Shown: piece by piece, positions 55,221-63,387 of the stretch | Position numbering within the stretch: the first letter of the stretch is position 1 | Layout: every line of letters begins with the position of its first letter | Assembly (NCBI GenBank): GCA_014946745.1 | Contig: JADCRD010000001.1 | Span: 1,858,427-1,922,426, forward strand | Source of the DNA: Lysobacterales bacterium | GTDB taxonomy: Bacteria > Pseudomonadota > Gammaproteobacteria > Xanthomonadales > Xanthomonadaceae | DNA length: 64,000 nt | Direction: 5' to 3' | Program-made: the position numbers and the translations under genes | The notes under the pieces: model-generated | Seen by the model: only the letters and a program-made list of their open reading frames with translations | Told to the model about the DNA's origin: nothing | The model's database searches: none

Positions 55221-56384
55221 ATGCCCAACCTGCCCTATTGGCGCCTGTCCGCCGTCTACTTCGCCTACCACGCCGCCATCGGTGTCTTCACGCCCTACTT
55301 CGCGCGTTGGATGGAAGGCCTCGGACACGGCGCGCTGGCCATCAGCAGCCTGTTCGCCCTGTGGTACGGCACACGCATCTTCGGCCCGCCGCTGTTCGCC
55401 CACTACGCCCGCGGGTCAACGCACCCCAAGGCCTGGCTGCTCGGCGGGCTTTGGGCCTCGGCGGTCTTCTATCTGGGCTTCTTCGGGGCTCAGCACCTGT
55501 GGCTGTTGGCGCTGTCGATGGTCGCCTTCAGCCTCTGCTACAACGCGATCCTGCCGCAGCTCGAAGCCTTCACGCTTGCCGGTCTGGGTCCACGCAAACA
55601 CGACTACGGACGCGTGCGTCTCTGGGGTTCGCTGGGCTTCATTCTGCTGGCCGTCGGCTACGGCTGGCTGCTGCAGCACGGTGATGCGCCCGACCTGCCC
55701 TGGGTGATGGGGGCCGGCATTGTTGCCACCGCCCTGATCACCCACGCCCTGCCCGCTCAGAAACGCCTGGACACCGATCCGCCGCCCAGCCAGGCAGGGC
55801 TGTGGGAACTGCTTCGGCGCCCGGGCGTGCGGGCCTTCATCGCCATCGTGATGCTCACCCAGATCAGCTTTGGCAGCTATTACCTGTTCTTCACTCTGCA
55901 GCTGGAGCGCCATGGCCACAGCACCGACGTGGTCGGCCAGCTGTGGGGCTTGGGTGTCGTCGCCGAGATCGTGCTCTTCATGTATGCCGGCAGCCTGCTG
56001 CGACGGGTGAGCGCGCAGCGGACCCTGCAGATCGCGCTCGCCGTCACCGCCCTGCGCTGGCTCAGCATCGCGCTGCTTCCGCAGTCGCTCACCCTGATGC
56101 TGCTGGTGCAGGTCGCGCATGCGATCGGATTCGGTGCGTTTCATGTCGCCTGCATGCAGCGCGTCGTCGAGCTGTTCCCCGAGTCGGATCGACTCGGCGC
56201 GCAGAGTCTGATGTACAGCCTGGGCTCGGGCTTGGGCGGCGTACTGGGCGCTCTGATCGCAGGTGCGCTGTGGAAAGCCGGCGGTGGCGCCCTCGCCTTC
56301 GCCGCGGCGGCCTCGGTCGCGACGCTGGCGCTGATCCCAGCCATGCGCCGCTTCGGCGGCAAGCACTCGCACGCCGAGGCTTGA
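55221..56384 (+). CDS. MFS transporter (HcaT/nucleoside-proton-symporter-like)
   Basis: 387 residues and 12 predicted helices. WRLSAVYFAYHAAIGVFTPY as TM1, YGRVRLWGSLGFILLAVGYG (the conserved R-x-W-G-S-x-G motif) and an intracellular loop with KRLDTDPPPS resemble the MFS_1-like branch containing the 3-phenylpropionate permease HcaT. Substrate unknown. Monocistronic; its stop is 36 bp before tRNA-Val. Confidence 0.87.
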   Translation: MPNLPYWRLSAVYFAYHAAIGVFTPYFARWMEGLGHGALAISSLFALWYGTRIFGPPLFAHYARGSTHPKAWLLGGLWASAVFYLGFFGAQHLWLLALSMVAFSLCYNAILPQLEAFTLAGLGPRKHDYGRVRLWGSLGFILLAVGYGWLLQHGDAPDLPWVMGAGIVATALITHALPAQKRLDTDPPPSQAGLWELLRRPGVRAFIAIVMLTQISFGSYYLFFTLQLERHGHSTDVVGQLWGLGVVAEIVLFMYAGSLLRRVSAQRTLQIALAVTALRWLSIALLPQSLTLMLLVQVAHAIGFGAFHVACMQRVVELFPESDRLGAQSLMYSLGSGLGGVLGALIAGALWKAGGGALAFAAAASVATLALIPAMRRFGGKHSHAEA

Positions 56385-56419
56385 TCTCACCGGCGTCGAT
56401 GTGCACAATGCGCGGCTTC

Positions 56420-56494
56420 GGGCGGTTAGCTCAGCGGTAGAGCATTGCCTTCACACGGCAAGGGTCGCAGGTTCGATCCCTGCACCGCCCACCA
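56420..56494 (+). tRNA. tRNA-Val (anticodon CAC)
   Basis: 75-nt cloverleaf including encoded CCA: acceptor GGGCGGT/ACCGCCC, D-arm GCTC/GAGC, anticodon stem TTGCC/GGCAA around loop TTCACAC (anticodon CAC, decoding GUG) and T-arm GCAGG/CCTGC with TTCGATC. Its 3' end is the probable attachment site of the satellite-like element that follows. Confidence 0.97.
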
Positions 56495-56527
56495 AATAGC
56501 CAAGGTTTTCAACGACTTGGAAAGCTG

Positions 56528-56555
56528 AAAGGCCTCGCACTGCGGGGCCTTTTTT
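56528..56555 (+). terminator. Intrinsic terminator after tRNA-Val
   Basis: AAAGGCC-T-CGC-ACT-GCG-G-GGCC followed by TTTTTT: a stem with one internal mismatch and a clear T-run, 34 bp past the tRNA. Confidence 0.8.
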
Positions 56556-56645
56556 GCTGTTCTGCACCTGTTCTGCAAAACGACCCCAGGTTGCCACCGA
56601 CGTGTGGCCTCGACGGCGGTGCTGCGCGTTAGAGTGATGGTGAGG

Positions 56646-56927
56646 ATGACCGACCGAGCCAACAGAATGAGCGATGTGTCAGAGATGGAGACATGGGAAC
56701 TGGAAGCCGAGCTCGTGAAGGAACGATCTCAGCATGGACCAGTCGGCAAGGACCGCATCCGTGAAGAACTCGCAAAGCGCAAGGACGCGGCCCAGCAGCG
56801 AGCGCTGACGGCGGCAGAGCGCTCTGCGGCGGCGAGTGAACGTTCCGCCAATTCATCACGCATTGCGGCTTGGTCCGCGGTCGCGGCTGCTGTGGCCTCC
56901 GCCCTGACTATGCTGTTTGCAGGCTGA
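56646..56927 (+). CDS. Small coiled-coil protein with C-terminal membrane anchor
   Basis: 93 residues from ATG at 56646 (an ATG seven codons later is also possible). Residues ~10-65 are highly charged and helical (METWELEAELVKERSQHG, then AERSAAASERSANSSR with short internal repeats). The last ~20 residues (IAAWSAVAAAVASALTMLFAG) form one hydrophobic helix, so this is a tail-anchored protein. It resembles accessory small proteins of prophages but no family is recognised. It is the first gene after the tRNA and its terminator, in the opposite direction to the rest of the island. Confidence 0.55.
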   Translation: MTDRANRMSDVSEMETWELEAELVKERSQHGPVGKDRIREELAKRKDAAQQRALTAAERSAAASERSANSSRIAAWSAVAAAVASALTMLFAG

Positions 56928-56944
56928 AGCGACTAGCCTCCCCG

Positions 56945-57214
56945 CTAAACTCGCTCGATCCGCACCACGCGCCCACCGCGCACCGTGAACAGCGCCAGAC
57001 CGGTATCGCGCTCGAACTCCCAACGTTCGGCGACGGCTGCGCCGTGCTCGTTTACCAGGGTGACGATACGCCAGGGGGTGCCGCAGGCCCGCAGCTTCGT
57101 CACGGGCGCGCCCACGGTGATAACTGACTGGCCGCAGCGCTCCGAATGGGAAGGGCTGGCGAGGGTCGCCAGTGGGGCCAGTAGCAGGGCGAACAACAGC
57201 AAGGCGCGGCGCAT
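56945..57214 (-). CDS. DUF2845 domain protein, exported
   Basis: 89 residues. The signal peptide MRRALLLFALLLAPLATLAS is followed by ERCGQSVITVGAPVTKLRAC and CGTPWRIVTLVNE, the two-cysteine pattern of DUF2845, then WEFERDTGLALFTVRGGRV. Small periplasmic protein of unknown function, common in Xanthomonadales chromosomes, so it may be host rather than island DNA. A second ATG 13 codons upstream would spoil the signal peptide. Confidence 0.72.
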   Translation of the reverse strand: MRRALLLFALLLAPLATLASPSHSERCGQSVITVGAPVTKLRACGTPWRIVTLVNEHGAAVAERWEFERDTGLALFTVRGGRVVRIERV

Positions 57215-57281
57215 GGCTGGCTCCGGTGTCAGATGGTTGGCCAAGGGTGCCACGCGTCGCGGAACAGGGGCTGAAAAGGCT

Positions 57282-57312
57282 AAGGCCCGCCCCCTTCCGA
57301 GGGGCGGGCCTT
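57282..57312. terminator. Bidirectional terminator between DUF2845 and capsid genes
   Basis: AAGGCCCGCCCC, a 7-nt loop and GGGGCGGGCCTT make a perfect 12-bp stem with A/T ends. It lies between the capsid operon 3' side (57480) and the DUF2845 gene. Confidence 0.75.
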
Positions 57313-57479
57313 CCTGCCCGGTAGTGGGTGAGGCTCCGGGGCTTCGAGGCGCTGTCTGAAGGCGCCCGTTTCACGCTCACGCTCGAACCCTTTGCGCGCG
57401 TGCTGCTGCGGGTTTTTCGGGTCCGGACACTCCGCAGCTTGTCCGGGCGGGCCAATCATGAAAGCCCGCGGGTCTTCGC

Positions 57480-58616
57480 TTAGTCGGCCGTCACCAGGTC
57501 ACGGCAGACCGCGAAGGCTTTGGCATGGCGCAGGCCGATGCCGATATCCGCATAGACGTGAATATCCACGCTGCCGTCGGTCTTCGGCGGCAGTACCAGC
57601 ACGTCGAGTGCGGCCGGTCCCCAGAGCCCCACCAACAGCTGGGAGAAGTCGCCCAGGACGGCCGAGGAAAGCCCGGTGCCGGTGCCCTTCTCGCCGCTGC
57701 TCGGCAGGTGCGTGGTGGCGTTCGCGGCGTAGCCCAGGACACGATTTGCGTCATCCCACAGCGGCGAAGTCTGCGTGGCGCTGCGCGCGGTCTTCCGCAT
57801 CCTTCGGCGGGCCTGCGGCGTGGTGAAAAGGGCGTTCGGCGTGCGCCCGCTCGCAAGGCCCAAGGCTTCCTCCATGTCGCACAGCAGATCGAGCGAAGGA
57901 GCCGCGCCGTTCGTTCCGGCGCCAATGTCCAGGATGCCGGCGCTTGCGAGGATGCCGGCCGGCTCGTTGCCGATGCCCGTTCCCGACAGTGCGACCCGAT
58001 CGACTTCTGCCCAGATCGCCGTCATCAGTTCGTCCGTGATAACGGCCTCGATACGGTTCGACAGGCTGGAAAGCTTGGTCATGCGGCGCGACACCTTGAC
58101 CTGCGCCGTCACGGTGCGGGGCTCGATGATGACCTGATCCACGGAAGGATCGGCCTCGGGCGGATTCTCAAACTCGCCGATCCAGGCGACGCCCGCGCCT
58201 TGGCTGGCGCGTGGCATGACCAGCTTTTCCATGCCCTGCAGCCCTGCGATCAGCTGCGCGCCAGCCTGCAGGGTGCCGCTGAAGGGTCGCAGGGCCTCGA
58301 TCAGCTGGCCGTCATGCTTGCCGGTGATGAGTTCCTTGCCCTGTCCGGGCGTGGTGATGTTCAAGGCGCGCTCCATCGGCAGCCAGAAGCCGCGCGGCGG
58401 TTTGCCGGTGGCCTCGGTGATGCGTCGCGACACTTCGCCCACTGCGTCGGCGCTGCGCTGCTTGGCGGCGTCCAAGTGGATGTCTGCCACGTCCGCCAGC
58501 AATCGGTGAACGTAGTTATCGATGGTCACGCCGGCCGAAGCCAAGCGGGTCTGCTGGATCGCTCGCGTGTGCAGCTGCTCAAGCTGCCGGGTCATGCCGA
58601 TTCGGTTCTGCTGCAT
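57480..58616 (-). CDS. Major capsid protein, HK97 fold
   Basis: 378 residues. An N-terminal ~90-residue helical delta/scaffold-like region (RLLADVADIHLDAAKQRSAD) is followed by the capsid fold: GAGVAWIGEFENPPEADPS, TAQVKVSRRMTKLSS (E-loop/P-domain area), VDRVALSGTGIGNEPAGILA and ALGLASGRTPNALFTTP, with a C-terminal GDFSQLLVGLWG A-domain strand and VHVYADIGI-like end. It is the building block of an icosahedral head. No prohead protease or portal is adjacent. Its ATG is just after the TGA of the preceding 59-residue gene (TGACATG), so the two are translationally coupled. Confidence 0.9.
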   Translation of the reverse strand: MQQNRIGMTRQLEQLHTRAIQQTRLASAGVTIDNYVHRLLADVADIHLDAAKQRSADAVGEVSRRITEATGKPPRGFWLPMERALNITTPGQGKELITGKHDGQLIEALRPFSGTLQAGAQLIAGLQGMEKLVMPRASQGAGVAWIGEFENPPEADPSVDQVIIEPRTVTAQVKVSRRMTKLSSLSNRIEAVITDELMTAIWAEVDRVALSGTGIGNEPAGILASAGILDIGAGTNGAAPSLDLLCDMEEALGLASGRTPNALFTTPQARRRMRKTARSATQTSPLWDDANRVLGYAANATTHLPSSGEKGTGTGLSSAVLGDFSQLLVGLWGPAALDVLVLPPKTDGSVDIHVYADIGIGLRHAKAFAVCRDLVTAD

Positions 58617-58617
58617 G

Positions 58618-58797
58618 TCATTGTCTCCAGGACCAAAGCCAGCCGCGTGCAGGCCGAAGGGCGGTGCGCAGGTCGGTGGGCTTCATGGGTTTGAGCGCGT
58701 CGCGCGCGCCGTCTGTGATTGCCTGCTCAGGGTCCAGGCGACTTTGACCAGGGCGCAGCCGGCGCTTTGAGTTGTGCTTTTTCGGCGGTCGGCTCAC
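58618..58797 (-). CDS. Small basic protein preceding the capsid gene
   Basis: 59 residues from GTG with GGGAG nine bases upstream. Very basic N-terminus (RPPKKHNSKRRLRPGQ) and aromatic C-terminus (GWLWSW). Ends one base before the capsid ATG. Could be a head-assembly or nucleic-acid-binding helper; no family recognised. Confidence 0.6.
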   Translation of the reverse strand: MSRPPKKHNSKRRLRPGQSRLDPEQAITDGARDALKPMKPTDLRTALRPARGWLWSWRQ

Positions 58798-58868
58798 TGC
58801 TGGCTCCCGTTGCGGGTGTTGCCAGTCTCCGGGCCTCGCACCCAAGTTGCGACGGGGTTTCGCTTGGG

Positions 58869-59315
58869 TCAGGCCGCGTCGGCCTCGTCGGTGTCAGACC
58901 AGCCGCGCAGCACGTTGTGCAGCGCCTGCGCGGTGCCCGGCATCGTTCCGCCGCAACAGTCCAGGGCCAGCGCCAAGGCTTCGATGACTGGCGAGGGCGC
59001 TGCAGCGCCCGGCTGTGCGCGGCGACGTTCGCGGTAGCGCCGGGCATGGCCTAGCAGGCGCAGCAGCTCCCGCGCTTGTGTCCAGGTGCCGGACTCGGGC
59101 AATCGCTGCGCGGCCTCGCGCAGCCAGTAATCCCGGCCCTGCCTGCGGCCGTCCGCTGCGGAGCGCAGACCAAGGTAGACATGCGCGGCCTGCGGGCCGG
59201 CTGGGTCGGCGCCCGCGTGCAGCAGCCAAGCGCGGATGCGTTCGCAGGCCCACGCGGCGGCCTCAGGGTCGGGCACGCCCGCCGCGATGCAGCCCAGCGC
59301 GCGGGCGCGGTTCAA
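58869..59315 (-). CDS. Hypothetical protein of the island
   Basis: 148 residues, mostly helical, Ala/Arg/Leu-rich: EAAAWACERIRAWLLHAG, HVYLGLRSAADGRRQGRDY and ARELLRLLGHARRYRERR. It starts at TTG overlapping the TGA of the upstream helix-turn-helix gene (TTGA). The region resembles small phage head or packaging proteins in style only. No family recognised. Confidence 0.6.
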   Translation of the reverse strand: MNRARALGCIAAGVPDPEAAAWACERIRAWLLHAGADPAGPQAAHVYLGLRSAADGRRQGRDYWLREAAQRLPESGTWTQARELLRLLGHARRYRERRRAQPGAAAPSPVIEALALALDCCGGTMPGTAQALHNVLRGWSDTDEADAA

Positions 59316-59863
59316 TCCGCACTCCCGTAGAAGGCGACGCCCGCCAGCGCGTCGAGCTCGACCTCGGCCGTCTCACGGTCCAGTGCCGCCAGACGGGGCA
59401 AGTCGGCGGCCAGCAGGTCCAGGAAGTGCGCCAGCGAGGCGGCTTGCTCGTCGGTCCAGGTGTTGCGGACGCGGCTCAGGGCGTCTTCAAGCTCCGCGAC
59501 GCGGGCGCGCAGGGCTTCGCGCTCGTCGGCGGCGGGCTGGCTGCCAGCAGCGCCGGCATAGCGCCGGATCAAGTCGGCGATTCGATCCAGCGTGCCGCCG
59601 TTGCGCTGGGTGCCCTTTCGGCCGCCTCGGCCTGGGTCCAGCGTGTTCGACAGCTTCACCAGTGAGCCGGGGACGTCGATGTTTCCGCGCGCGTCGGTGC
59701 AGAGCCGGCCCTCGGACCGCCAGCGGCTCACCAGGGGCTGCGACACGTTCAGCAGGCGGGCGAACTCTTGGCCCGAGGCCAGCGCGGGCAGAGTGTCGGG
59801 CGGCGCGAGGCTCAGACCGGGCTGCGGCGACGTGGCTTGCAGGTCATATCCCGCTGATTTCAT
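59312..59863 (-). CDS. Helix-turn-helix protein, possible small-terminase-like packaging protein
   Basis: 183 residues. GQEFARLLNVSQPLVSRWRS (~33-52) is a helix-turn-helix of the kind in Nu1/small terminase and MerR-like proteins. A basic linker (GRGGRKGTQRNGG) and a coiled coil follow (EREALRARVAELEDALSRVR). DNA-binding N-terminus plus oligomerising C-terminus fits a small terminase subunit, but a regulator is possible. GAGGGA eight bases before ATG at 59863. First gene of the capsid-side operon, facing the inverted-repeat region. Confidence 0.6.
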   Translation of the reverse strand: MKSAGYDLQATSPQPGLSLAPPDTLPALASGQEFARLLNVSQPLVSRWRSEGRLCTDARGNIDVPGSLVKLSNTLDPGRGGRKGTQRNGGTLDRIADLIRRYAGAAGSQPAADEREALRARVAELEDALSRVRNTWTDEQAASLAHFLDLLAADLPRLAALDRETAEVELDALAGVAFYGSAD

Positions 59864-60167
59864 TACCGATTCCCTCAATTCACCAATTCTCTTTACCGCT
59901 GACTACAGGGCGAATGCGGCCTCGCTACCCGCATCCCCGAAGGTTGCGGGAGGACCCGACGCCCTCGACCGCCCCTGCGCTCTTTCCGGTGTTGGCGTCC
60001 ATGCGTCCAGGCACGTCCATGGACATTCCCATTGCGGGACAACGCGGGCGCGTGTGTGAGGCTTAAATGCGAAGTCCATGGACTTGCGTGGACGCGTGGA
60101 CGTGGCGGCGTCAAGGCGTCAGGGCGCGTCCGGGGCGAGGGCGAAAGCGGATCAGGCGCGAGCATCA
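59864..60167. other. Non-coding region next to primase with a 28-bp inverted repeat pair (possible origin or operator)
   Basis: 304 bp with no supported gene. At 59997-60024 and 60074-60101 lie two 28-bp arms that are inverted copies of each other (25 of 28 positions match), each ending at the centre-facing palindrome GTCCATGGAC and carrying further GTCCA units 8-10 bp apart, eight half-sites in all. The 49 bp between them includes the AT-richer GCTTAAATGCGAA. P4-type primases act at iteron origins; promoter control is the alternative. Confidence 0.6.
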
Positions 60168-61691
60168 TCAATCCGGGTCCGCCAGAGAGCGCAGGCGGAT
60201 GCCTGTATGCATGCGCACTCGGCTACCGCCGCTTGCTCCGCGCTTGCTGCCAAGGTTGGGCAACGCGGCGCGCAGCTTCTTCCCGAAGTTGGCTTCGGTG
60301 CCGGCTTCCTTGACGCCGTGAGCGTTGCACCACTCGCGCCATGCGTTGAACAGCGCCAAGCGTTCGATGCTTGCCCATGCCTCAACCACGCATTCATCGG
60401 CGATGAAGCTGCTTATCGGGCTGCTCAGCGACTCCAGGGCAATGGCAAGCTCTCGGCCCGTCTCGGGCTGCAGCAGTCGGCCGCGTACCCTAAGCCTGTC
60501 CAGGCCTTGCAGTGACCACAGCAGGATGCCGGGCAGTTCCTCCAGCAGCCTGTCAGTAAGCCCAGGGTCTTCCTCACCGAAGAAGCTGCGGCGCATGCTC
60601 AGCACGATGAAGCGCGAGGACAGCGCGGCGCTCGCATCGGCCAGCGTGGGCAGTTCGTTCGATGCGATGACAAAGCGGGTCGGCAGCTTGCCGGTCCAGT
60701 CTTCGCGGTGCTTCCGTTGCACCGTGACGGCATCCTCGCCGCTGATTCGCAGGATGGCTTCGGCGATGGCTGCCACGTCAGCACGGCCGGAGAGCCGGGC
60801 ATCGGAGACGATGGCAAGCCGCTTTCCGATCAAGGGTTGCAGGCCGAAGCGTTCGCCCAGTTCGCCCAGGGTGGGGGCGACGGTGTTGGCAGGGCCGGCG
60901 AGCTCGCGCAGCACGCGCAGGATGGTGCCCTTTCCGCTGCGCTTGGGGCCGCAGATCAGCAGGGCCTTTTGGTAGCGCGTGACCTCGGTCAGCGCGACCA
61001 GGCCGAACCATTCCTGCAGGGCTTCGATGGTCTGCGGATCATCCGGCCAGATGCTGCCGAGAAAGCCCAGCCACTCGATAGGCTCGGGGGCGTTGACGTA
61101 GTAGGCGACCGGCAGCGCGCTGGTTGCGAACAGGCGCGGTTCGGGCGGTGCAAGTGTTCGAGTGCGGGTGTTCAGCAGGCCGTTCGATACTGCGACAAGC
61201 TCGGCAGGGTCTGCGCCGTCATAGCCCGGCAGCCAGCCGGGCGCCTCGATGCTCTCGGGCAGGAAGCATGCTGAACGCAGCGCGTCGATCAAGTCGCCGA
61301 TGTGGCGCCGGTTCGGTTTGTCGCCCTGATCCTGCAGCCCCCGGTAGAACTCGGCGCGATAGGTGGCCTCGCTGGTCACGTCGTAGTGCGTGCCAGCCCA
61401 TGCGAGAAAGTCGCCGCGCCAGTGATGCAGGCCCGGCACGCCCTCGACGGCGTAGCGCAGCCGGAAGCGGCAGGCTGCGGCGAAAGGTTCCTTCGGGTCC
61501 AGGCGGTGGCGCAGTTGCGAGACGTTGCCGGGTGCGCGCCCGCTGGCGGGCTTGGCTGCGCGTGGTGGTAGCGGCGGTGCTCTCTCGGGGGTGGCGTAGC
61601 GGGGCGGGGGTGATGCGCCGCCAAGGGCCGCGCGTGGCGGCTCTTGGGGCGCATGCTCGGGCTGGCCGCTGTCGTGGTCGGGCGGCATCAT
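60168..61691 (-). CDS. Primase-helicase, P4/D5 type
   Basis: 507 residues. A Pro-rich N-terminus is followed by a D5-N-like domain (RHIGDLIDALRSACFLPESI) and an SF3/AAA helicase with Walker A GPKRSGKGTILRVL (K254), VTVQRKHREDWTGK and FVIASNELPTLADASAALSS (sensor), and a C-terminal winged-helix-like end (FNAWREWCNAHGVKEAG). It would unwind and prime the element's replication. The archaeo-eukaryotic primase domain seems missing, since the N-terminal part is short (< 200 residues). ATG at 61691 overlaps the preceding gene by 4 bp, with GAGG upstream. Confidence 0.88.
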   Translation of the reverse strand: MMPPDHDSGQPEHAPQEPPRAALGGASPPPRYATPERAPPLPPRAAKPASGRAPGNVSQLRHRLDPKEPFAAACRFRLRYAVEGVPGLHHWRGDFLAWAGTHYDVTSEATYRAEFYRGLQDQGDKPNRRHIGDLIDALRSACFLPESIEAPGWLPGYDGADPAELVAVSNGLLNTRTRTLAPPEPRLFATSALPVAYYVNAPEPIEWLGFLGSIWPDDPQTIEALQEWFGLVALTEVTRYQKALLICGPKRSGKGTILRVLRELAGPANTVAPTLGELGERFGLQPLIGKRLAIVSDARLSGRADVAAIAEAILRISGEDAVTVQRKHREDWTGKLPTRFVIASNELPTLADASAALSSRFIVLSMRRSFFGEEDPGLTDRLLEELPGILLWSLQGLDRLRVRGRLLQPETGRELAIALESLSSPISSFIADECVVEAWASIERLALFNAWREWCNAHGVKEAGTEANFGKKLRAALPNLGSKRGASGGSRVRMHTGIRLRSLADPD

Positions 61692-62119
61692 GCGTCGCCG
61701 TCCTCGCCGTACACAGGCGGAAGCTGCGGCCGGTCCGGGCGTGTGCCGTCGCACTGTGGAAACACCCGGACCCGCTTTCCCTGCAGGGCAGCCGTGACGG
61801 TCTGCAAGTCGTAGGCGGCATGCTCCTGCAGCCTTTGCAGGTGGTAGGGGTTGGACAGGTCGGTGTTCGATGCCAGATGCGCCAACAATTCGTGCCGCTG
61901 GGCGAGCGCGCGCAGCTGGCCGGCATGTGCCTGCAGTTCGGCTTGCGCATGCGCGTCCTCGGCAGTTTCGCCCCAGACGACGGCGCACGGCGGCCCGGCA
62001 TCCTCGCCGGGGCCGTGCAGGGCCACGCGGTGGCCGCCGCTGGGCTTGTCGGAAGGCCCCAGCGCCTGCAGGCGCAGCGGCGTCGGTGATGCGTGCATCA
62101 GCGTCTGGAGCGGCTTCAT
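61688..62119 (-). CDS. Hypothetical island protein
   Basis: 143 residues. The middle is helical and Ala/His/Gln-rich (AQAELQAHAGQLRALAQRH), followed by LSNPYHLQRLQEHAAYDLQT. Stop overlaps the primase start (ATGA) and its start overlaps the stop of the next small gene. Position immediately before the primase suggests an accessory of replication; no family recognised. Confidence 0.6.
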   Translation of the reverse strand: MKPLQTLMHASPTPLRLQALGPSDKPSGGHRVALHGPGEDAGPPCAVVWGETAEDAHAQAELQAHAGQLRALAQRHELLAHLASNTDLSNPYHLQRLQEHAAYDLQTVTAALQGKRVRVFPQCDGTRPDRPQLPPVYGEDGDA

Positions 62120-62343
62120 ATGGGCCTGTCTCCACCTTCGTTTGCCGGCCACTTCGGGCAGGCGCAGACCTCGGGGAAGGCCGCTTGATCCTCGCGGCCG
62201 ATGAAAGCCACAGTGCCATCCGCGAAGCGGTACAGGTGCCCGCCCAGGTGCGGCACCGCGCGATGTTCGACTGCGTGGCGGGCTGCTCGCCGAAGGGCGT
62301 GGGTGAAGTCTCTGGCGCCGTCCAAGATGCGAGCGGCCATCAT
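62116..62343 (-). CDS. Small hypothetical island protein
   Basis: 75 residues. ALRRAARHAVEHRAVPHLGG is basic and helical; LYRFADGTVAFIGREDQAAF looks like a beta-hairpin, and CACPKW near the end has two cysteines. 4-bp overlaps on both sides. No family recognised. Confidence 0.55.
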   Translation of the reverse strand: MMAARILDGARDFTHALRRAARHAVEHRAVPHLGGHLYRFADGTVAFIGREDQAAFPEVCACPKWPANEGGDRPI

Positions 62344-62609
62344 CCGTGCGCCTCCCGCCGCGCGTGCTGCTCTGCGGCTGCGCGCGAGGCTTCGGCTTGC
62401 CTGACCATGCCCTCTACCAGTTCGATGTCATGCATCGCGAGCCGTTCGGCGGCCTGCGCGAGCGTGCGAACGTCGGAGCCTTCCGGCGCAGCGCGCCAGA
62501 TGGCCGATAGAAGCGCCTGCATCTCGCGCAGGTGCTCGCGGTGCAGGGTGGTGGCGTCGATTCGCGCGATAGCGGCCCACACAGGGCTGTCTGGGGTCTG
62601 GGTTTTCAT
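62340..62609 (-). CDS. Small hypothetical island protein
   Basis: 89 residues, helical with coiled-coil character (HLREMQALLSAIWRAAPEG; MVRQAEASRAAAEQHARREA). It overlaps both neighbours by 4 bp. No family recognised. Confidence 0.55.
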   Translation of the reverse strand: MKTQTPDSPVWAAIARIDATTLHREHLREMQALLSAIWRAAPEGSDVRTLAQAAERLAMHDIELVEGMVRQAEASRAAAEQHARREAHG

Positions 62610-62863
62610 GCCCGGCCCTCCTTCGCTGCGCGGATTCGATCGCGCAGCGCCAATTGGCGCTCGAACAGGTCGCCCAAGCCGTCCTCGACGGTCTTGTGGG
62701 CCATCATCGCCAGATGGTGGGCGGTTTCGACGCCTTCCGCGCCTTTCGTCTCGCCGGCGATCACTTCCAGGGCTGCGCCGGCCTGATTCAGCAGCGCGAG
62801 CGCGATTTCGACGGCATCAAGCTGCGCCTGCGCTTCGCGGGGGCTCAAATCGTTCGGTTTCAT
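62606..62863 (-). CDS. Small hypothetical island protein
   Basis: 85 residues, predicted helical hairpin: AQAQLDAVEIALALLNQAGA, then HHLAMMAHKTVEDGLGDLFE and a basic end. Resembles small DUF proteins of phages by style only. 4-bp overlaps with neighbours. Confidence 0.55.
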   Translation of the reverse strand: MKPNDLSPREAQAQLDAVEIALALLNQAGAALEVIAGETKGAEGVETAHHLAMMAHKTVEDGLGDLFERQLALRDRIRAAKEGRA

Positions 62864-63078
62864 GCGCGATTCCCCCCGCAGCGCGCCACGGCGGTGGCGT
62901 ACGTGCTCAGCGACGCCCGGAGCGCGCGGTATTCGCTCGATTCCTCGGGATTTCGCACGTTGCGAAGCTCGCCGGAGCGCCAGAGCGTCAGCACGCGCTG
63001 CGCTTGGGCAGCGAGCATGTCGGCGGCCATCACGCGGGCCGCGACATTGCCAGGCAGCAGGGCTGCGGCCGGATTCAT
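62860..63078 (-). CDS. Small hypothetical island protein
   Basis: 72 residues, Ala-rich with MAADMLAAQAQRVLTLWRSG and EESSEYRALRASLSTYATAV. 4-bp overlap with the AlpA-like gene upstream and with the next gene downstream. No family recognised. Confidence 0.55.
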   Translation of the reverse strand: MNPAAALLPGNVAARVMAADMLAAQAQRVLTLWRSGELRNVRNPEESSEYRALRASLSTYATAVARCGGNRA

Positions 63079-63305
63079 GCGGCCACCCGATCGACCGGGC
63101 GAGCCCGGTAGCTCACCGGGCTACCGGCGTTGCTACGCTTCTCCAGAAAGTCCACCCACGCCCGCACAGCCTCAGGCCGGGCGAAGCGGCGGCGGCCCAC
63201 GAGGAATGTCTTCAGGTGCCCTTCGCGGATCGCGTCATCTACCAGGGCCAGCGACTCGCCGGCCACCTCGGCAATCTCCTGCCGGCTCAGCTTCAGCTTT
63301 TCCAT
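63075..63305 (-). CDS. AlpA/excisionase-like helix-turn-helix regulator
   Basis: 76 residues. LSRQEIAEVAGESLALVDDA is a helix-turn-helix, followed by HLKTFLVGRRRFARPEAVRA, the wing-like strand and R-P-E motif of MerR-type excisionases such as AlpA. In satellites these proteins switch on excision or the primase operon. GGAGG seven bases before ATG is the strongest ribosome binding site of the run, which fits it being the first gene of the operon to the primase. Confidence 0.72.
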   Translation of the reverse strand: MEKLKLSRQEIAEVAGESLALVDDAIREGHLKTFLVGRRRFARPEAVRAWVDFLEKRSNAGSPVSYRARPVDRVAA

Positions 63306-63387
63306 GTATCTGCCTCCGTACTGGCCGCGAATCGAAGCGATGCGGCTCGGAGACAGGTTCAGGGAACGCAGCGGAAACGAACGAAGC

